From contig CAJXKJ010000006.1 of NCBI GenBank assembly GCA_913055605.1, forward strand, positions 1 to 64,000: a DNA stretch of 64,000 nucleotides, written 5' to 3'. The number at the start of each line of letters is the position of its first letter. Within the stretch, counting starts at the first letter, position 1. The translations under genes were made by a program, and so were the position numbers. Origin of the DNA: an uncultured Euryhalocaulis sp. GTDB taxonomy: Bacteria; Pseudomonadota; Alphaproteobacteria; Caulobacterales; Maricaulaceae. A model generated the notes under the pieces. That model was not told where the DNA came from, ran no database searches, and saw nothing but the letters and a program-made list of their open reading frames with translations. Shown here one piece after another: positions 1 through 9,727 of this stretch.

Positions 1-779
<779 letters not shown>

Positions 780-791
780 CGCGGGTGCGCC

Positions 792-1133
792 CTAGTCCTC
801 GTCGTTGGCGGACTCGGCCGGAGCCGGCTCGGTCTTGGAGCGGACCTCGGTGACCGTGCTGCGGACCACGCGGACGCGCACGCCCTCGGCCAGCTCCACC
901 GTCAGCTCCGTGTCCGCGACCTTCACCACCTTGCCGATCATGCCGCCGCCGGTGACGACGACATCGCCGCGGCGCAGCCCGTCGACCATGGAGCGGTGTT
1001 CTTTCATGCGCTTCTGCTGGGGCCGGATCAGCAGGAACCAGAAAACGGCGAAGATCAGGATCAGCGGCAGAATCTGCATCACCATCCCGGTCCCCCCGGC
1101 GGCGGCTGCCGCGAAAGCGGGCGCAAAAGACAT
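792..1133 (-). CDS. yajC: Preprotein translocase accessory subunit YajC
   Basis: A 113-residue protein with one N-terminal membrane segment (about residues 17-37) followed at once by the YajC signature FLLIRPQQKR and then a small cytosolic domain with RRGDVVVTGGGMIGKV. The C-terminal tail is acidic (ESANDED), and the length is typical. YajC associates with SecDF in the inner membrane. The gene sits directly upstream of secD with a 12-nt gap, so the two are probably cotranscribed. Nothing is unusual about it. Confidence 0.96.
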   Translation of the reverse strand: MSFAPAFAAAAAGGTGMVMQILPLILIFAVFWFLLIRPQQKRMKEHRSMVDGLRRGDVVVTGGGMIGKVVKVADTELTVELAEGVRVRVVRSTVTEVRSKTEPAPAESANDED

Positions 1134-1237
1134 GAAAGCTCCAAGCGTCAGGCACCCGGAAGGGGCGCGGCGTCATTACGAATTCGCGGCTTATATAGGG
1201 CTGAAGCGGCCGTGACAAAGCCGCGATCACGCCGGTG

Positions 1238-2299
1238 TTACGCAGGCGGCAGATAGCGCATCGGGTCGACCGGCTCGACGCCGTTGCGCACCTCGAAATG
1301 AAGCTGCGGCGAATTGACCGATCCGGTCTGGCCGACCTCCGCGATCGTCTGCCCCGCCTGCACCCGCGCGCCCTCGGCGACCAGCAGCCGACGGTTGTGG
1401 GCGTAAGCGGTGATGAAGCCGTCGTCGTGCTTCACCAGAATCAGCTCGCCATAACCGGCCAGCTCGTTCCCCGAATACACGACCGACCCGCCCGCGGCCG
1501 CCTTCACCGGCGACCCGGCGGCGGCGCGGATATTCACCCCGTCGTTGCGCTGGCCGCGCGACTTGGGCCCGAAATCGGAAATGATCTCCCCCTGGATCGG
1601 CCAGGAGAACCGGCCCGGCGTTCCCGTCGCCTGGCGGGTGGAGGTCACCGCCGGGGCGTCCGGCGCCGCCTCCCCCACCGCCGGCGCGCGCGGGGCCGGG
1701 GCGCCGCCCGGCGAAGGCGTGGGCGTGCGGCCGCCGGCCTGCGGCCCCAGCCCGCCGTCCGGCAGTTCGGGCAGGATCAGCACCTGGCCGGCGCGCAGAT
1801 TGTCCGGGTCCTCGATATAGTTCAGCAGCAGCAGCGAGGGCATGTCGACATTGGCGGCCAGCGCGATCTCGCTGACCGTATCGCCCGGCCGCACCGTATA
1901 GGTCGGCCATTGCGGCAGGATCAGCGTGCGGCCGACGATCAGCGTGTAAGGCGGCGACAGATCGTTCGCCTCGATCACCTGCTCCAGCGTCAGACGGTAT
2001 TGCTCGGTCAGGGAGAACAGCGTGTCGCCCGGCTGGATCACCACGCTGGACGGCCGCTCCGGCAGGATCACTGCCGGCGACGAATCCCGACGGCCGGATT
2101 GCCGCACCGGTTCGGGCGGCGGCGGTGTCAGGATGCGGGACTGGGCGACGCCGCCCTGGGGGCTGGCCGTGCGATAGTCGATATCCGGCGGCGTTCCCCG
2201 CGCCTTGCGGTGATCGATCGGGGCGGTCGGGCCGTTCGCGACACACCCGGCGAGACCCGCGGCCACGATAATGGCGACGATATGCGCGAGGCGACGCAT
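1238..2299 (-). CDS. NlpD/EnvC-like LysM-LytM lipoprotein with degenerate M23 site
   Basis: 353 residues. A lipoprotein signal (lipobox LAGC near residue 18) is followed by two LysM peptidoglycan-binding motifs (VIQPGDTLFSL at about 87 and YTVRPGDTVSEIA at about 133), a Pro/Ala linker, and a C-terminal M23/LytM domain (about 250-350). The metal-binding positions of active LytM enzymes are replaced: GVNI stands where GxD is expected, and QLHFE replaces HxHFE. This matches NlpD-type proteins, which activate periplasmic amidases rather than cut peptidoglycan themselves. The role is therefore probably septal cell-wall splitting during division. A CtrA-like half-matched box lies about 45 bp upstream. 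Confidence 0.85.
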   Translation of the reverse strand: MRRLAHIVAIIVAAGLAGCVANGPTAPIDHRKARGTPPDIDYRTASPQGGVAQSRILTPPPPEPVRQSGRRDSSPAVILPERPSSVVIQPGDTLFSLTEQYRLTLEQVIEANDLSPPYTLIVGRTLILPQWPTYTVRPGDTVSEIALAANVDMPSLLLLNYIEDPDNLRAGQVLILPELPDGGLGPQAGGRTPTPSPGGAPAPRAPAVGEAAPDAPAVTSTRQATGTPGRFSWPIQGEIISDFGPKSRGQRNDGVNIRAAAGSPVKAAAGGSVVYSGNELAGYGELILVKHDDGFITAYAHNRRLLVAEGARVQAGQTIAEVGQTGSVNSPQLHFEVRNGVEPVDPMRYLPPA

Positions 2300-2343
2300 C
2301 GCGACTCCAGCTTCCCTGAAAGCCCGATCATTGCCGCTTATGC

Positions 2344-2358
2344 TTAATCGAACGCTAA
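2344..2358. promoter_or_regulatory. Possible CtrA box (TTAA-N7-CTAA), imperfect
   Basis: TTAATCGAACGCTAA matches the alphaproteobacterial CtrA motif TTAA-N7-TTAA at seven of eight fixed positions. It lies about 45 bp upstream of the NlpD-like start at 2299, a plausible promoter position for a cell-division gene. One mismatch leaves it uncertain. Confidence 0.35.
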
Positions 2359-2381
2359 GGGCGGGCGCTGTGGCCCGCCCT
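2358..2381 (-). terminator. Hairpin terminator candidate after clpA
   Basis: A perfect 9-bp stem (AGGGCGGGC paired with GCCCGCCCT, 6-nt loop) lies between the clpA stop at 2440 and the next gene. A second, smaller stem (GCGCCG/CGGCGC, 2405-2422) is closer to clpA. Neither has a clear U-tract on the minus strand, so efficiency is unknown. Confidence 0.4.
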
Positions 2382-2439
2382 CTAAAGGCGAAAGACGGGC
2401 GGGAGCGCCGCTGAAACGGCGCCCCCGCGTTCCTGACCG

Positions 2440-4773
2440 CTAGTCGACCAGTTCCTTCTTGCCTTTTTTCGAGCCCGACTTGGCCGGACGCTTCGATTTC
2501 AGCGTCTCCATGTCGGTCAGCTTGAAGGCCAGCTTGGAGGAGTCCTCGGGATCGACGTCGATCTCGACCACCCCGCCCTTCTGCAGCTTGCCGAACAGGA
2601 TCTCGTCGGCCAGCGGCTTCTTGATCGAGTCCTGGATGACGCGGCCGAGCGGCCGTGCGCCGAACTTCTCGTCATAGCCGCGTTCCGCCAGCCAGTGCGT
2701 GGCCGCGGGCGTCAGCTCGAACGTGATGTTGCGGTCGGACAGCTGGGCCTCCAGCTGCAGCACGAACTTCTCGACCACCTGGGCGATGATCTCCGGCGTC
2801 AGCGGACCGAAGCCGATGACCGCGTCCAGACGGTTGCGGAACTCCGGAGAGAACAGCCGTTCGATCGCCGCCGCGTCCTCGCCCTCGCGCCGGTCGCGGC
2901 CGAAGCCGATGGCGTTCTTGGCGTTGTCGGCGGCCCCGGCGTTGGTGGTCATGATCAGCACCACGTTGCGGAAGTCGATCTTCTTGCCGTTCGTGTCGGT
3001 CAGCGTGCCGTGGTCCATGACCTGCAGCAGCACGTTGAACAGGTCCGGATGGGCCTTCTCGATCTCGTCCAGCAGCAGCACGGAGTGCGGATGCTGGTCG
3101 ATCGCGTCGGTCAGCAGGCCGCCCTGGTCATAGCCGACATAGCCCGGCGGCGCGCCGATCAGACGCGATACGGTGTGCCGCTCCATATATTCCGACATGT
3201 CGAACCGGGTCAGCTCGACGCCCAGCGTATTGGCCAGCTGCCGCGCCACTTCGGTCTTGCCGACGCCCGTGGGGCCGGAGAACAGATAGCAGCCGATCGG
3301 CTTTTCCGGCTCCCGCAGCCCGGCGCGCGCCAGCTTGATGGCGGACGACAGCTGCTCGATCGCCGGGTCCTGGCCGAACACGACCCGCTTCAGGTCGTCG
3401 CCCAGCGTCTGCAGGGCAGCCGCGTCGGACTTGGTGACCTGTTTCGGCGGGATGCGGGCCATCTTGGCGACGACCGCCTCGATGTCCTTCACGCCCACCG
3501 TCTTCTTCCGGCGCGACGGGGTCTTCAGCATCTCGCTCGCCCCCGCCTCGTCGATCACGTCGATCGCCTTGTCGGGCAGCTTGCGGTCCGACATGTAGCG
3601 CGACGACAGGTTCACCGCGGTGCGGATCGCGTCGTTGGTGTAGCGCACCCGGTGGAAGTCCTCGAAATAGGGCTTCAGCCCCATCAGGATTTTCACCGTG
3701 TCGGGCTCGGACGGCTCGTTCACGTCGATCTTCTGGAAGCGCCGCGCCAGCGCGCGGTCCTTCTCGAAATGCTGGCGGAACTCCTTGAACGTCGTGGAGC
3801 CCATGCAGCGCAGCTGGCCGCTCTGCAGCGCCGGTTTCAGCAGGTTGGAGGCGTCCATCGCCCCGCCGCTGGTCGCCCCGGCGCCGATCACGGTGTGGAT
3901 CTCGTCAATGAAGAGGATGGCGCCGGGATAACCTTCCAGCTCCTTCACCACGGCTTTCAGCCGCTCCTCGAAATCGCCGCGGTAACGCGTGCCGGCCAGC
4001 AGCGCGCCCATGTCGAGCGCAAAGATGGTGTTGTCCTCCAGGACCTCCGGCACTTCGCTCTCGACGATCTTGCGGGCCAGGCCCTCGGCGATGGCGGTCT
4101 TGCCGACGCCCGGGTCGCCGACCAGCAGCGGATTGTTCTTCCGCCGCCGGCACAGGATCTGGATCGCGCGCTCGACCTCCGCCTCGCGTCCGATCAGCGG
4201 GTCGACCCCGCCTTCGGCCGCCTTGCGGTTCAGGTTGACGCAATAGGCCTCCAGCGCCTCCGCGCCGGTCTTCACCGACTCGTCGCCTTCGGTCTCCTGC
4301 GCGCCGCGCACCGGCCGCGCCTGACCGGCCCCGGGCCGCTTGGCGATGCCGTGGCTGATATAATTGACCGCGTCGAACCGGCTCATGTCCTGCTGCTGCA
4401 GGAAATAGACGGCGTGGCTTTCGCGTTCGGGGAAGATCGCGGCCAGCACATGGGCGCCCGTCACCTCGTCCCGTCCGGAGGACTGGACGTGGATGACCGC
4501 GCGCTGGATCACGCGCTGGAAGCCGGCGGTCGGCTTGGCGTCCTCGTCGCCCGAGACCGCCAGATTGGCGTGCTCGACATCGACATAGGCTGTCAGATCT
4601 TCGCGGAGTTCTTCGAGATCCACCTCGCAGGCCCGCATCACCGCGGCCGCGTCGGGGTCGTCGATCAGCGCCAATAAGAGGTGTTCGAGCGTCGCATATT
4701 CGTGCCCGCGTTCATTGGCGCAGCCGATGGCGCGGTGGAGTGTTTCTTCCAGGCCAGGCGAGAATGAGGGCAC
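2440..4773 (-). CDS. clpA: ATP-dependent Clp protease ATP-binding subunit ClpA
   Basis: 777 residues, the usual ClpA length. An N-terminal Clp_N repeat domain (about 1-145) precedes two AAA+ modules: D1 with Walker A GDPGVGKT near 219 and Walker B ILFIDEIH, and D2 with GPTGVGKT near 500 and [11 protein letters not shown]. The C-terminal Clp D2-small domain ends in a basic tail ([10 protein letters not shown]). ClpA unfolds substrates and feeds them to ClpP, with ClpS as adaptor. The start is a GTG at 4773 preceded by a good GGAGG eight bases upstream. clpS lies 34 nt upstream on the same strand, the standard clpS-clpA order. Confidence 0.97.
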   Translation of the reverse strand: MPSFSPGLEETLHRAIGCANERGHEYATLEHLLLALIDDPDAAAVMRACEVDLEELREDLTAYVDVEHANLAVSGDEDAKPTAGFQRVIQRAVIHVQSSGRDEVTGAHVLAAIFPERESHAVYFLQQQDMSRFDAVNYISHGIAKRPGAGQARPVRGAQETEGDESVKTGAEALEAYCVNLNRKAAEGGVDPLIGREAEVERAIQILCRRRKNNPLLVGDPGVGKTAIAEGLARKIVESEVPEVLEDNTIFALDMGALLAGTRYRGDFEERLKAVVKELEGYPGAILFIDEIHTVIGAGATSGGAMDASNLLKPALQSGQLRCMGSTTFKEFRQHFEKDRALARRFQKIDVNEPSEPDTVKILMGLKPYFEDFHRVRYTNDAIRTAVNLSSRYMSDRKLPDKAIDVIDEAGASEMLKTPSRRKKTVGVKDIEAVVAKMARIPPKQVTKSDAAALQTLGDDLKRVVFGQDPAIEQLSSAIKLARAGLREPEKPIGCYLFSGPTGVGKTEVARQLANTLGVELTRFDMSEYMERHTVSRLIGAPPGYVGYDQGGLLTDAIDQHPHSVLLLDEIEKAHPDLFNVLLQVMDHGTLTDTNGKKIDFRNVVLIMTTNAGAADNAKNAIGFGRDRREGEDAAAIERLFSPEFRNRLDAVIGFGPLTPEIIAQVVEKFVLQLEAQLSDRNITFELTPAATHWLAERGYDEKFGARPLGRVIQDSIKKPLADEILFGKLQKGGVVEIDVDPEDSSKLAFKLTDMETLKSKRPAKSGSKKGKKELVD

Positions 4774-4807
4774 GTCTCACACCTCCGTTTTAGAACAAAT
4801 CAGCGAG

Positions 4808-5137
4808 CTAGACCTTCTCCATCGTGCATTGCAGCGGATGTTGCGCACGCCGCGCAGCGTCCACCACCTGGACGACTTTCGTTTCGGCCACTTCGTACGT
4901 GTACACGCCGCATACTCCCACACCGTTCTGGTGCACGTGCAGCATGATGCGAGTCGCGTCTTCTGACGACTTGTTGAAAACCTGCTGCAGGATGGCGACG
5001 ACGAATTCCATCGGCGTGTAGTCGTCGTTGAGCAGCAGGACACGGTACATCGACGGCCGCTTGGTTTTCGGCCGGACCTTCGTCGCAACGCCAGTGTTGC
5101 GACCTGGATCGTTCGTGTCCCGTTTCTTTTCGGACAT
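4808..5137 (-). CDS. clpS: ATP-dependent Clp protease adaptor ClpS
   Basis: 109 residues. The core has the N-degron-binding signature: [15 protein letters not shown] (Asn-Asp-Asp of the binding pocket) and [10 protein letters not shown] with the conserved His, followed by the ETKV strand. ClpS delivers proteins with N-terminal Phe, Leu, Tyr or Trp to ClpAP. The ATG at 5137 has only a weak ribosome-binding site. It sits just upstream of clpA, which fits a shared transcript. Confidence 0.96.
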   Translation of the reverse strand: MSEKKRDTNDPGRNTGVATKVRPKTKRPSMYRVLLLNDDYTPMEFVVAILQQVFNKSSEDATRIMLHVHQNGVGVCGVYTYEVAETKVVQVVDAARRAQHPLQCTMEKV

Positions 5138-5221
5138 TGGTACCGCGACTCACATCGTCCCTCGGCATTATTAAATAGGCGCCAGGGGGCGCTCGAAAAG
5201 TGGGCAGACTGCGAAGCGGAC

Positions 5222-5250
5222 GAAAAAGGCCCGGCGCGAGCGCCGGGCCT
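5222..5250 (-). terminator. Rho-independent terminator of the phasin gene
   Basis: A perfect 10-bp GC stem (AGGCCCGGCG/CGCCGGGCCT, 4-nt loop at 5237-5240) is followed on the minus strand by five U residues (AAAAA at 5223-5227 on the plus strand). It lies about 40 bp past the phasin stop. A second hairpin (CGCCGTT/AACGGCG, 5261-5279) lies between it and the stop. Confidence 0.8.
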
Positions 5251-5291
5251 GTTCACGTGGCGCCGTTTTTTGAACGGCGATCCGCGACATT

Positions 5292-5786
5292 CTACCGGCC
5301 TGCCGCCTGAAGCTGGTCCATCGCGACGACGGCGCGATCATTGATCGGCTTCCAGGCGTCCTTCATGGCCGCGGCCGCCATGTCGGCAGTCTTGGCCATT
5401 TCCGCCATGTAGGAGTCCAGCGCCGACTTGTAGAAGTCGGCCTGCATCTCGATCGCTTCCTGGATGCTCTTCACCGACGCCATCGACTTGGCGGCTTCCA
5501 TACCGTCTTCCATCGACTTCTTGGCGTAGGCGGACACGCTGGAATTGATCTTCTCGGCGCCCTGCGTGGCGGCGGTGAAGCTGGCGATCACAGCGTCGAG
5601 GTTGCCCTTGCTGTATTCGCTCATCTCGCCGAACGCGGCGGCCGAACGTTCGAAGCCTTCCTTGAACGCCGTTTGGCCGGCGTCCGTGAATGCATACACG
5701 CCGGTGTCGGCGGCGGATTTCGCCTTCGACGCCGTCTTCTTGGTGGCGGTGGCGACCTTTTCCGCCGCTTCCTTGGTCTCAGCCAT
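5292..5786 (-). CDS. Phasin family protein
   Basis: 164 residues. An N-terminal Lys/Ala-rich segment (about 1-30, KKTASKAKSA) precedes a long amphipathic helical phasin domain (about 40-155: GFERSAAAFGEMSEYSKGNLDAVIASF, AIEMQADFYKSALDSYM). Phasins coat polyhydroxyalkanoate granules. A strong terminator follows. The 399-bp region upstream, shared with the divergent carboxypeptidase gene, carries repeated TTGTGCA motifs that could be PhaR-type operator sites. A second, distinct phasin is encoded at 27902-28369. Family assignment is firm; binding to PHA granules is inferred. Confidence 0.88.
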   Translation of the reverse strand: MAETKEAAEKVATATKKTASKAKSAADTGVYAFTDAGQTAFKEGFERSAAAFGEMSEYSKGNLDAVIASFTAATQGAEKINSSVSAYAKKSMEDGMEAAKSMASVKSIQEAIEMQADFYKSALDSYMAEMAKTADMAAAAMKDAWKPINDRAVVAMDQLQAAGR

Positions 5787-6185
5787 CGGTGTGCCTACCC
5801 TTCTTCCTGGTGCGAAACACCGGCCCGCGGGCGGGGGCCTGGGGCCAGCCTCCCCTCAGTCAGGGGAGCGGTGTTCGCAATTGCACAAAACTGTGTCCCT
5901 GCGATGAAGGCAGCTGCGTTTCCGGCCTTCGAATTCCTAGGTAGGGCGATTGTGCGAATGCGTCAAGATTTATTGTGCAGTGCAACATGCGATCTGCAGC
6001 AATGAATTGCGGCTGGCCCTCTGGCGCTGGGCGCAAATTGTGCATTATCCTGCCCGGACACCTATGGGGAGGTGAGGCGTGTGCGAATTCGACACGCGCC
6101 GGCATGCGGGGCTCTGGGGTTTTACCGAGTGTAAATCACTCATTGTCACGATTTCGACTCGAGACGGCCTGGGAGCTGGCTAGGG
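5787..6185. promoter_or_regulatory. 399-bp divergent control region with repeated TTGTGCA motifs
   Basis: No convincing gene is visible. The stretch is clearly less GC-rich than its surroundings. The heptamer TTGTGCA occurs at 5882-5888 (minus strand), 5973-5979 (within the imperfect palindrome TTGTGCAGTGCAACA, 5973-5987) and 6038-6044, with a near match TTGTGCG at 5950-5956. The region must carry promoters for the phasin (minus) and the carboxypeptidase (plus). Repeated TGC/GCA dyads resemble binding sites described for the PHA regulator PhaR; that link is inference. Confidence 0.5.
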
Positions 6186-7667
6186 ATGATTCGGGCGGCG
6201 ATTAAGTTTGTTGTGATTTGGCTGGCGGCCGCCTCTGCGACCGCCGGGACCGCCCTCGGCCAGCCTATAGAAGAGCGCTACGCCTCTTTCGTCGTCGATC
6301 TGGAAACCGACCGCGTGCTGCACGCCCGCAATGCGGACGAGCTGCGCTATCCCGCGTCGCTGACCAAGATGATGACGCTGTACCTCCTGTTCGACGCGCT
6401 GGAGGCCGGCGAGATCGGCTTGAACGACCAGATGATGGTCTCCCAGCGCGCGGCGGCCCAGGAGCCCTCCAAGATTTATGTGAAGGCCGGCGGCACGCTG
6501 CGCGTCGAGGACGCGATCCTGGCCCTGACGACCAAGAGCGCGAACGACGCCGCCGTGGTCATCGGCGAGCGCCTGGGCGGCTCGGTCGAGAATTTCGCGC
6601 GCATGATGACGGAAAAGTCCCGCGAGCTGGGCATGACCCGCACGCGCTGGCGCAATCCGAACGGCCTGCCGGACGAGGCGCAGGTCACCACCGCCCGCGA
6701 TCTGGCCAAGCTGGGCGAGGCGCTGTTCCGCGACCACCCGACCTACTACGCCTATTTCAAGGCGACCGAATTCCGCTACGGCAACGTCACCTACCGCAAC
6801 CACAACCGCCTGCTGGCGAATATGGACGGGGTGGAAGGCGTGGACGGGATCAAGACCGGCTATATCCGCGCCGCCGGCTACAACCTGGTGACCAGCGCCG
6901 AACGCGACGGCCGCCGGATCGTGGCGGTCGTGCTGGGCGGCTCCACCAGCCGCGTGCGCGACGCCCATATGGCCGATCTGGTCCAGCAGGCCTTTGTCGC
7001 GCTGGAAGCCGACGAGCCGGAGCCCATCCTGGTCGCCACGCTGTCGCCGACCGGCGAGCCGCTGTCGCATCTGAAGGGCGCGCCGCTGTCCGATCCGGAG
7101 ACCGAGCGCGCCAACGCCCTGGAACAGGAACAGACCATCGCGCTGGCCTCGCTGGAGCTGTCGCGCCCCGCCGAGCAGGGCGACGCCTCCGCCGACCGCG
7201 GTGTGCGAATCGTCTTCGCCGACACCGCCGGCGCTCCGGCCCCGGAAGAGAAGGCCAAAGAGGTCCCGGCCACCGTGCAGCCCGTCGTGCTGCGCATGCC
7301 GGCCGAGCCGGACCCCAAGGAGCCCGAGCGCGAACCGGCCCTGCGCACCGCCCTGCGCGCCGAGAGCGACGAGGAATTCGGTCCCGGCTGGCAGATCATG
7401 GAAAATCACGGCGAGTTCGCCGGCTGGCAGATCCAGGTCGGCGCCTATCGCGATCAGGACAAGGCGCAGGACCGCCTGAGCCAGCTGGAGGCGATGGCCC
7501 TGACCGTGCTGGCCGGCGCGGCCAGCCATATCGAGAACGCGACCGTCAACGACGCAAGCTGGTACCGCGCGCGGTTCGCCGGCCTGTCCGAAAAGGCGGC
7601 CCGCGAGGCCTGCGCCACGCTGACGGCGTCCGGCGACGGCTGCTTTACCGTTCGCCCGAACACCTGA
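6186..7667 (+). CDS. D-alanyl-D-alanine carboxypeptidase (S11) with C-terminal SPOR domain
   Basis: 493 residues. A signal peptide (about 1-25, cut after ALG) precedes a penicillin-binding S11 peptidase domain (about 30-270) with all three active-site motifs: SLTK near 57, SAN near 118 and KTG near 224. A low-complexity linker rich in Glu/Pro/Ala (about 300-400) leads to a C-terminal SPOR domain (GWQIQVGAYRDQDKA to the end), which binds denuded glycan strands at the septum. The enzyme trims the terminal D-Ala of pentapeptides. SPOR-tailed enzymes of this kind are common in alphaproteobacteria. The ATG at 6186 has GGAG nine bases upstream. Confidence 0.93.
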   Translation: MIRAAIKFVVIWLAAASATAGTALGQPIEERYASFVVDLETDRVLHARNADELRYPASLTKMMTLYLLFDALEAGEIGLNDQMMVSQRAAAQEPSKIYVKAGGTLRVEDAILALTTKSANDAAVVIGERLGGSVENFARMMTEKSRELGMTRTRWRNPNGLPDEAQVTTARDLAKLGEALFRDHPTYYAYFKATEFRYGNVTYRNHNRLLANMDGVEGVDGIKTGYIRAAGYNLVTSAERDGRRIVAVVLGGSTSRVRDAHMADLVQQAFVALEADEPEPILVATLSPTGEPLSHLKGAPLSDPETERANALEQEQTIALASLELSRPAEQGDASADRGVRIVFADTAGAPAPEEKAKEVPATVQPVVLRMPAEPDPKEPEREPALRTALRAESDEEFGPGWQIMENHGEFAGWQIQVGAYRDQDKAQDRLSQLEAMALTVLAGAASHIENATVNDASWYRARFAGLSEKAAREACATLTASGDGCFTVRPNT

Positions 7668-7747
7668 TCCCCTAGCTGATCCCCTGACCGATAGCGGCGG
7701 CGCGGCGCGGCCGTTAGACTCCCTCGCCCATGCGCGGGAGGTGAGTC

Positions 7748-8161
7748 ATGGCCATTACCGGCGGCTGTCTGTGCGGGTCCGTCCGCTATGAGATCGACGC
7801 GGCGCCGATCGTCTGCCGCACCTGCTGGTGCCGCTTCTGCCAGAAGATCGGCGCCGGCGGGCCGAGCGTGAATGTCGGCTTCCCCGTGGACCGCACAACG
7901 ATAAGCGGCGCGCTGACCGACTATCCGAGCACGGCGGACAGCGGCAACGCGATGCACCGGCGCTTCTGCCCGGCGTGCGGCGTGCATCTGTTCAGCGAGG
8001 CCGAGGCCCGGCCGAATCTGATCTTCGTGCGCGCCGGAACGCTGGACGATCCGGAAATCGCGAAGCCCGAGATCACGATCTGGACCGCCGAAGCCCCGTC
8101 CTGGGCCTGCATCGATTCGGAAATCCCGAGCCTTGAGGGCCAGCCGCCCGCGCCGAAATAG
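7748..8161 (+). CDS. GFA family (CENP-V/GFA zinc-binding) protein
   Basis: 137 residues with the cysteine pattern of the GFA fold: GGCLCGSVRYE near the start, CRTCWCRFCQK at about 24-34 and FCPACGVHLF at about 75-84. These bind two zinc ions. Relatives include glutathione-dependent formaldehyde-activating enzyme, but most members, probably including this one, have no proven reaction. A GGAGGTGA ribosome-binding site precedes the ATG. It appears monocistronic and converges on mipZ. Confidence 0.88.
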   Translation: MAITGGCLCGSVRYEIDAAPIVCRTCWCRFCQKIGAGGPSVNVGFPVDRTTISGALTDYPSTADSGNAMHRRFCPACGVHLFSEAEARPNLIFVRAGTLDDPEIAKPEITIWTAEAPSWACIDSEIPSLEGQPPAPK

Positions 8162-8181
8162 GCCCCCACCAAACGGACAGC

Positions 8182-9060
8182 CTAGAACGGCAGCGTGCGC
8201 CCTTCGAGCATCGGCAGTTTCAGCGCGATGACCAGATCGCGCAGCTCCTGCCGCGCGGCGATATGGCTCATGGTGAAGCGCACCGTGCTGCCCTGATCGG
8301 TCAGGTCCAGCAGGGTCAGTCCCTTCGGGAACAGCTCGCGATAGATCACGCGCTCCGAGAAGCCCGGGGCCAGCCGGAAGCCGACCTTCTTGGACAGCGC
8401 GTTCAGACCGCCGCCGACGCGGCGCTTGTTGCGCGCGTCCAGCGACGACATGCGGTTGCGCATCACGATCCAGTCGATCGGCTTCTTCTCGCGCGCGGCC
8501 TTGTGCTTGCGGCTGTTCCAGACCAGCTCGGCGTACAGGCTCGGTCGCTTCACCTCGAAGGTCGCCGGATCGACGGCGGCCAGCAGGTCGAAGTCCACAA
8601 AGGAGTCGTTGACCGGCGTGATGATGATGTCGGCCGCGCCGTGCGCCAGCCGGGACAGATTGGTGTCGCCGCCCGGCGTGTCGACGATGATGACGTCGCT
8701 GACCCGGTCCAGCTCCACGCGCGTCTCGCCCCAGATGGCGGCCTCGGCGCGCTCGGCGTCGTCCAGGCTGCGCAGCCGCGACGGCTCGATCTGAGCGGTG
8801 ACCGGCATGGCCAGCGAGACGCCGCTGCGCTCCGACCAGGCGCGGCGGTTTTCCAGATAGCGGTCCAGGCTGCGCTGGCGCACGTCCAGATCCAGCGTCG
8901 CCACGCGCAGCCCCATGCGCATCAGGGCGACGGCAAGATGGATCGCGACGGTGGACTTGCCCGCCCCGCCCTTTTCGTTGCCGACGACGATCACGAAGGC
9001 GCGCTTGGGCGGCGCGACATTGGCCGTGCGCAAACTCTCTGCGGGCAGCGGCGCGTTCAC
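8182..9060 (-). CDS. mipZ: Division-plane positioning ATPase MipZ
   Basis: 292 residues when started at the GTG at 9060; a longer frame exists but overlaps the upstream gene. The ParA/MinD-like core has the deviant Walker A NEKGGAGKST (about 30-39), LDLDVRQRSLDRY (switch I region) and VIIVDTPGGD (about 130). The large insert with WIVMRNRMSS and the C-terminal GSTVRFTMSHIAARQELRDL are typical of MipZ. MipZ forms polar gradients through ParB and blocks FtsZ assembly away from midcell. The GTG overlaps the TGA of the upstream SPOR lipoprotein gene (GTGA) and has GGAG eight bases before it, indicating translational coupling. Confidence 0.92.
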   Translation of the reverse strand: MNAPLPAESLRTANVAPPKRAFVIVVGNEKGGAGKSTVAIHLAVALMRMGLRVATLDLDVRQRSLDRYLENRRAWSERSGVSLAMPVTAQIEPSRLRSLDDAERAEAAIWGETRVELDRVSDVIIVDTPGGDTNLSRLAHGAADIIITPVNDSFVDFDLLAAVDPATFEVKRPSLYAELVWNSRKHKAAREKKPIDWIVMRNRMSSLDARNKRRVGGGLNALSKKVGFRLAPGFSERVIYRELFPKGLTLLDLTDQGSTVRFTMSHIAARQELRDLVIALKLPMLEGRTLPF

Positions 9061-9716
9061 AGCCGTTCTCCGGTGAAGTCGCCGGCCGTGCACACCGCGC
9101 CGGCCTGACGCAGACGGCCGCACAGCGCCTCGGCCTCCTGCGCGCTGGCGAAGGGCCCGGCCTTCAGCACATAGGCCGCCTCGCCGCTTTCGCGCGGCAC
9201 CGCCTCCAGCCGCGCGTCCAGCCCGGCCAGGGATTCGCCGTGGGCGGCGTTCATGCCGAACCAGGCGGCGCGGGCGGTGTCGGCGTTTGGATAGGCGCCC
9301 AGCTGCAGGGCGGAAAACAGGCTGCGCGCGCCGGACATTTCCGGGGCGGGCTCATAGGCGTCCGCGGGGGCCGGCGCGGCGGCGGCGGCCTGCACCGCTT
9401 CGGGCGTCGGCGGCGCGGGGTCCGGGCGCATTCCCGCGCCCTCCGGCTCGGCCGGTTGGGGCTGGGTCAGCGCGGCGCTCTGCACATAGGCCGCCGGCAA
9501 CGCGTCGGAGATGCGGCGCATCTCCAGTTCCAGCGCCGCCAGCCGCGCGGGATCGCCCGCGGCGGCGGCCTGAAGCTGTGCGGCGACGGTCTCGGCCAGA
9601 TAGGGCAAATCGGTCGCTGCGCCGGGCGCCGTCCGGTCGGACGCGCCCTGCGTCGCGCAAGCGCCCAGCGCCACCGCAATCGCCAGCACAGAGATTCTCG
9701 ACATGGGAATATTCAC
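9057..9716 (-). CDS. SPOR-domain lipoprotein, coupled to mipZ
   Basis: 219 residues. A lipoprotein signal with lipobox LGAC (Cys near residue 20) is followed by a helical low-complexity region rich in Ala/Pro and a C-terminal SPOR-like domain (about 133-215: SLFSALQLGAYPNADTA, YVLKAGPFASAQEAEALCGRL). SPOR domains bind septal peptidoglycan. Its stop overlaps the start of mipZ, so the pair probably serves division together. A perfect CtrA box lies 12 bp upstream of the start. The start could instead be the Met at 9704. No specific family name is recognised beyond SPOR. Confidence 0.75.
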   Translation of the reverse strand: MNIPMSRISVLAIAVALGACATQGASDRTAPGAATDLPYLAETVAAQLQAAAAGDPARLAALELEMRRISDALPAAYVQSAALTQPQPAEPEGAGMRPDPAPPTPEAVQAAAAAPAPADAYEPAPEMSGARSLFSALQLGAYPNADTARAAWFGMNAAHGESLAGLDARLEAVPRESGEAAYVLKAGPFASAQEAEALCGRLRQAGAVCTAGDFTGERL

Positions 9717-9727
9717 CGTGATCCGGG

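Noticed and set aside
2695-4677. A 660-codon open frame on the plus strand opposite clpA
   Set aside because: It is antisense to a full ClpA with all motifs, and its composition is that of a shadow frame.
9061-9123. Longer N-terminus for MipZ starting at 9123
   Set aside because: It would overlap the SPOR lipoprotein by 66 bp and adds an Arg-rich, non-conserved extension. The GTG at 9060 has a good ribosome-binding site and a GTGA overlap.
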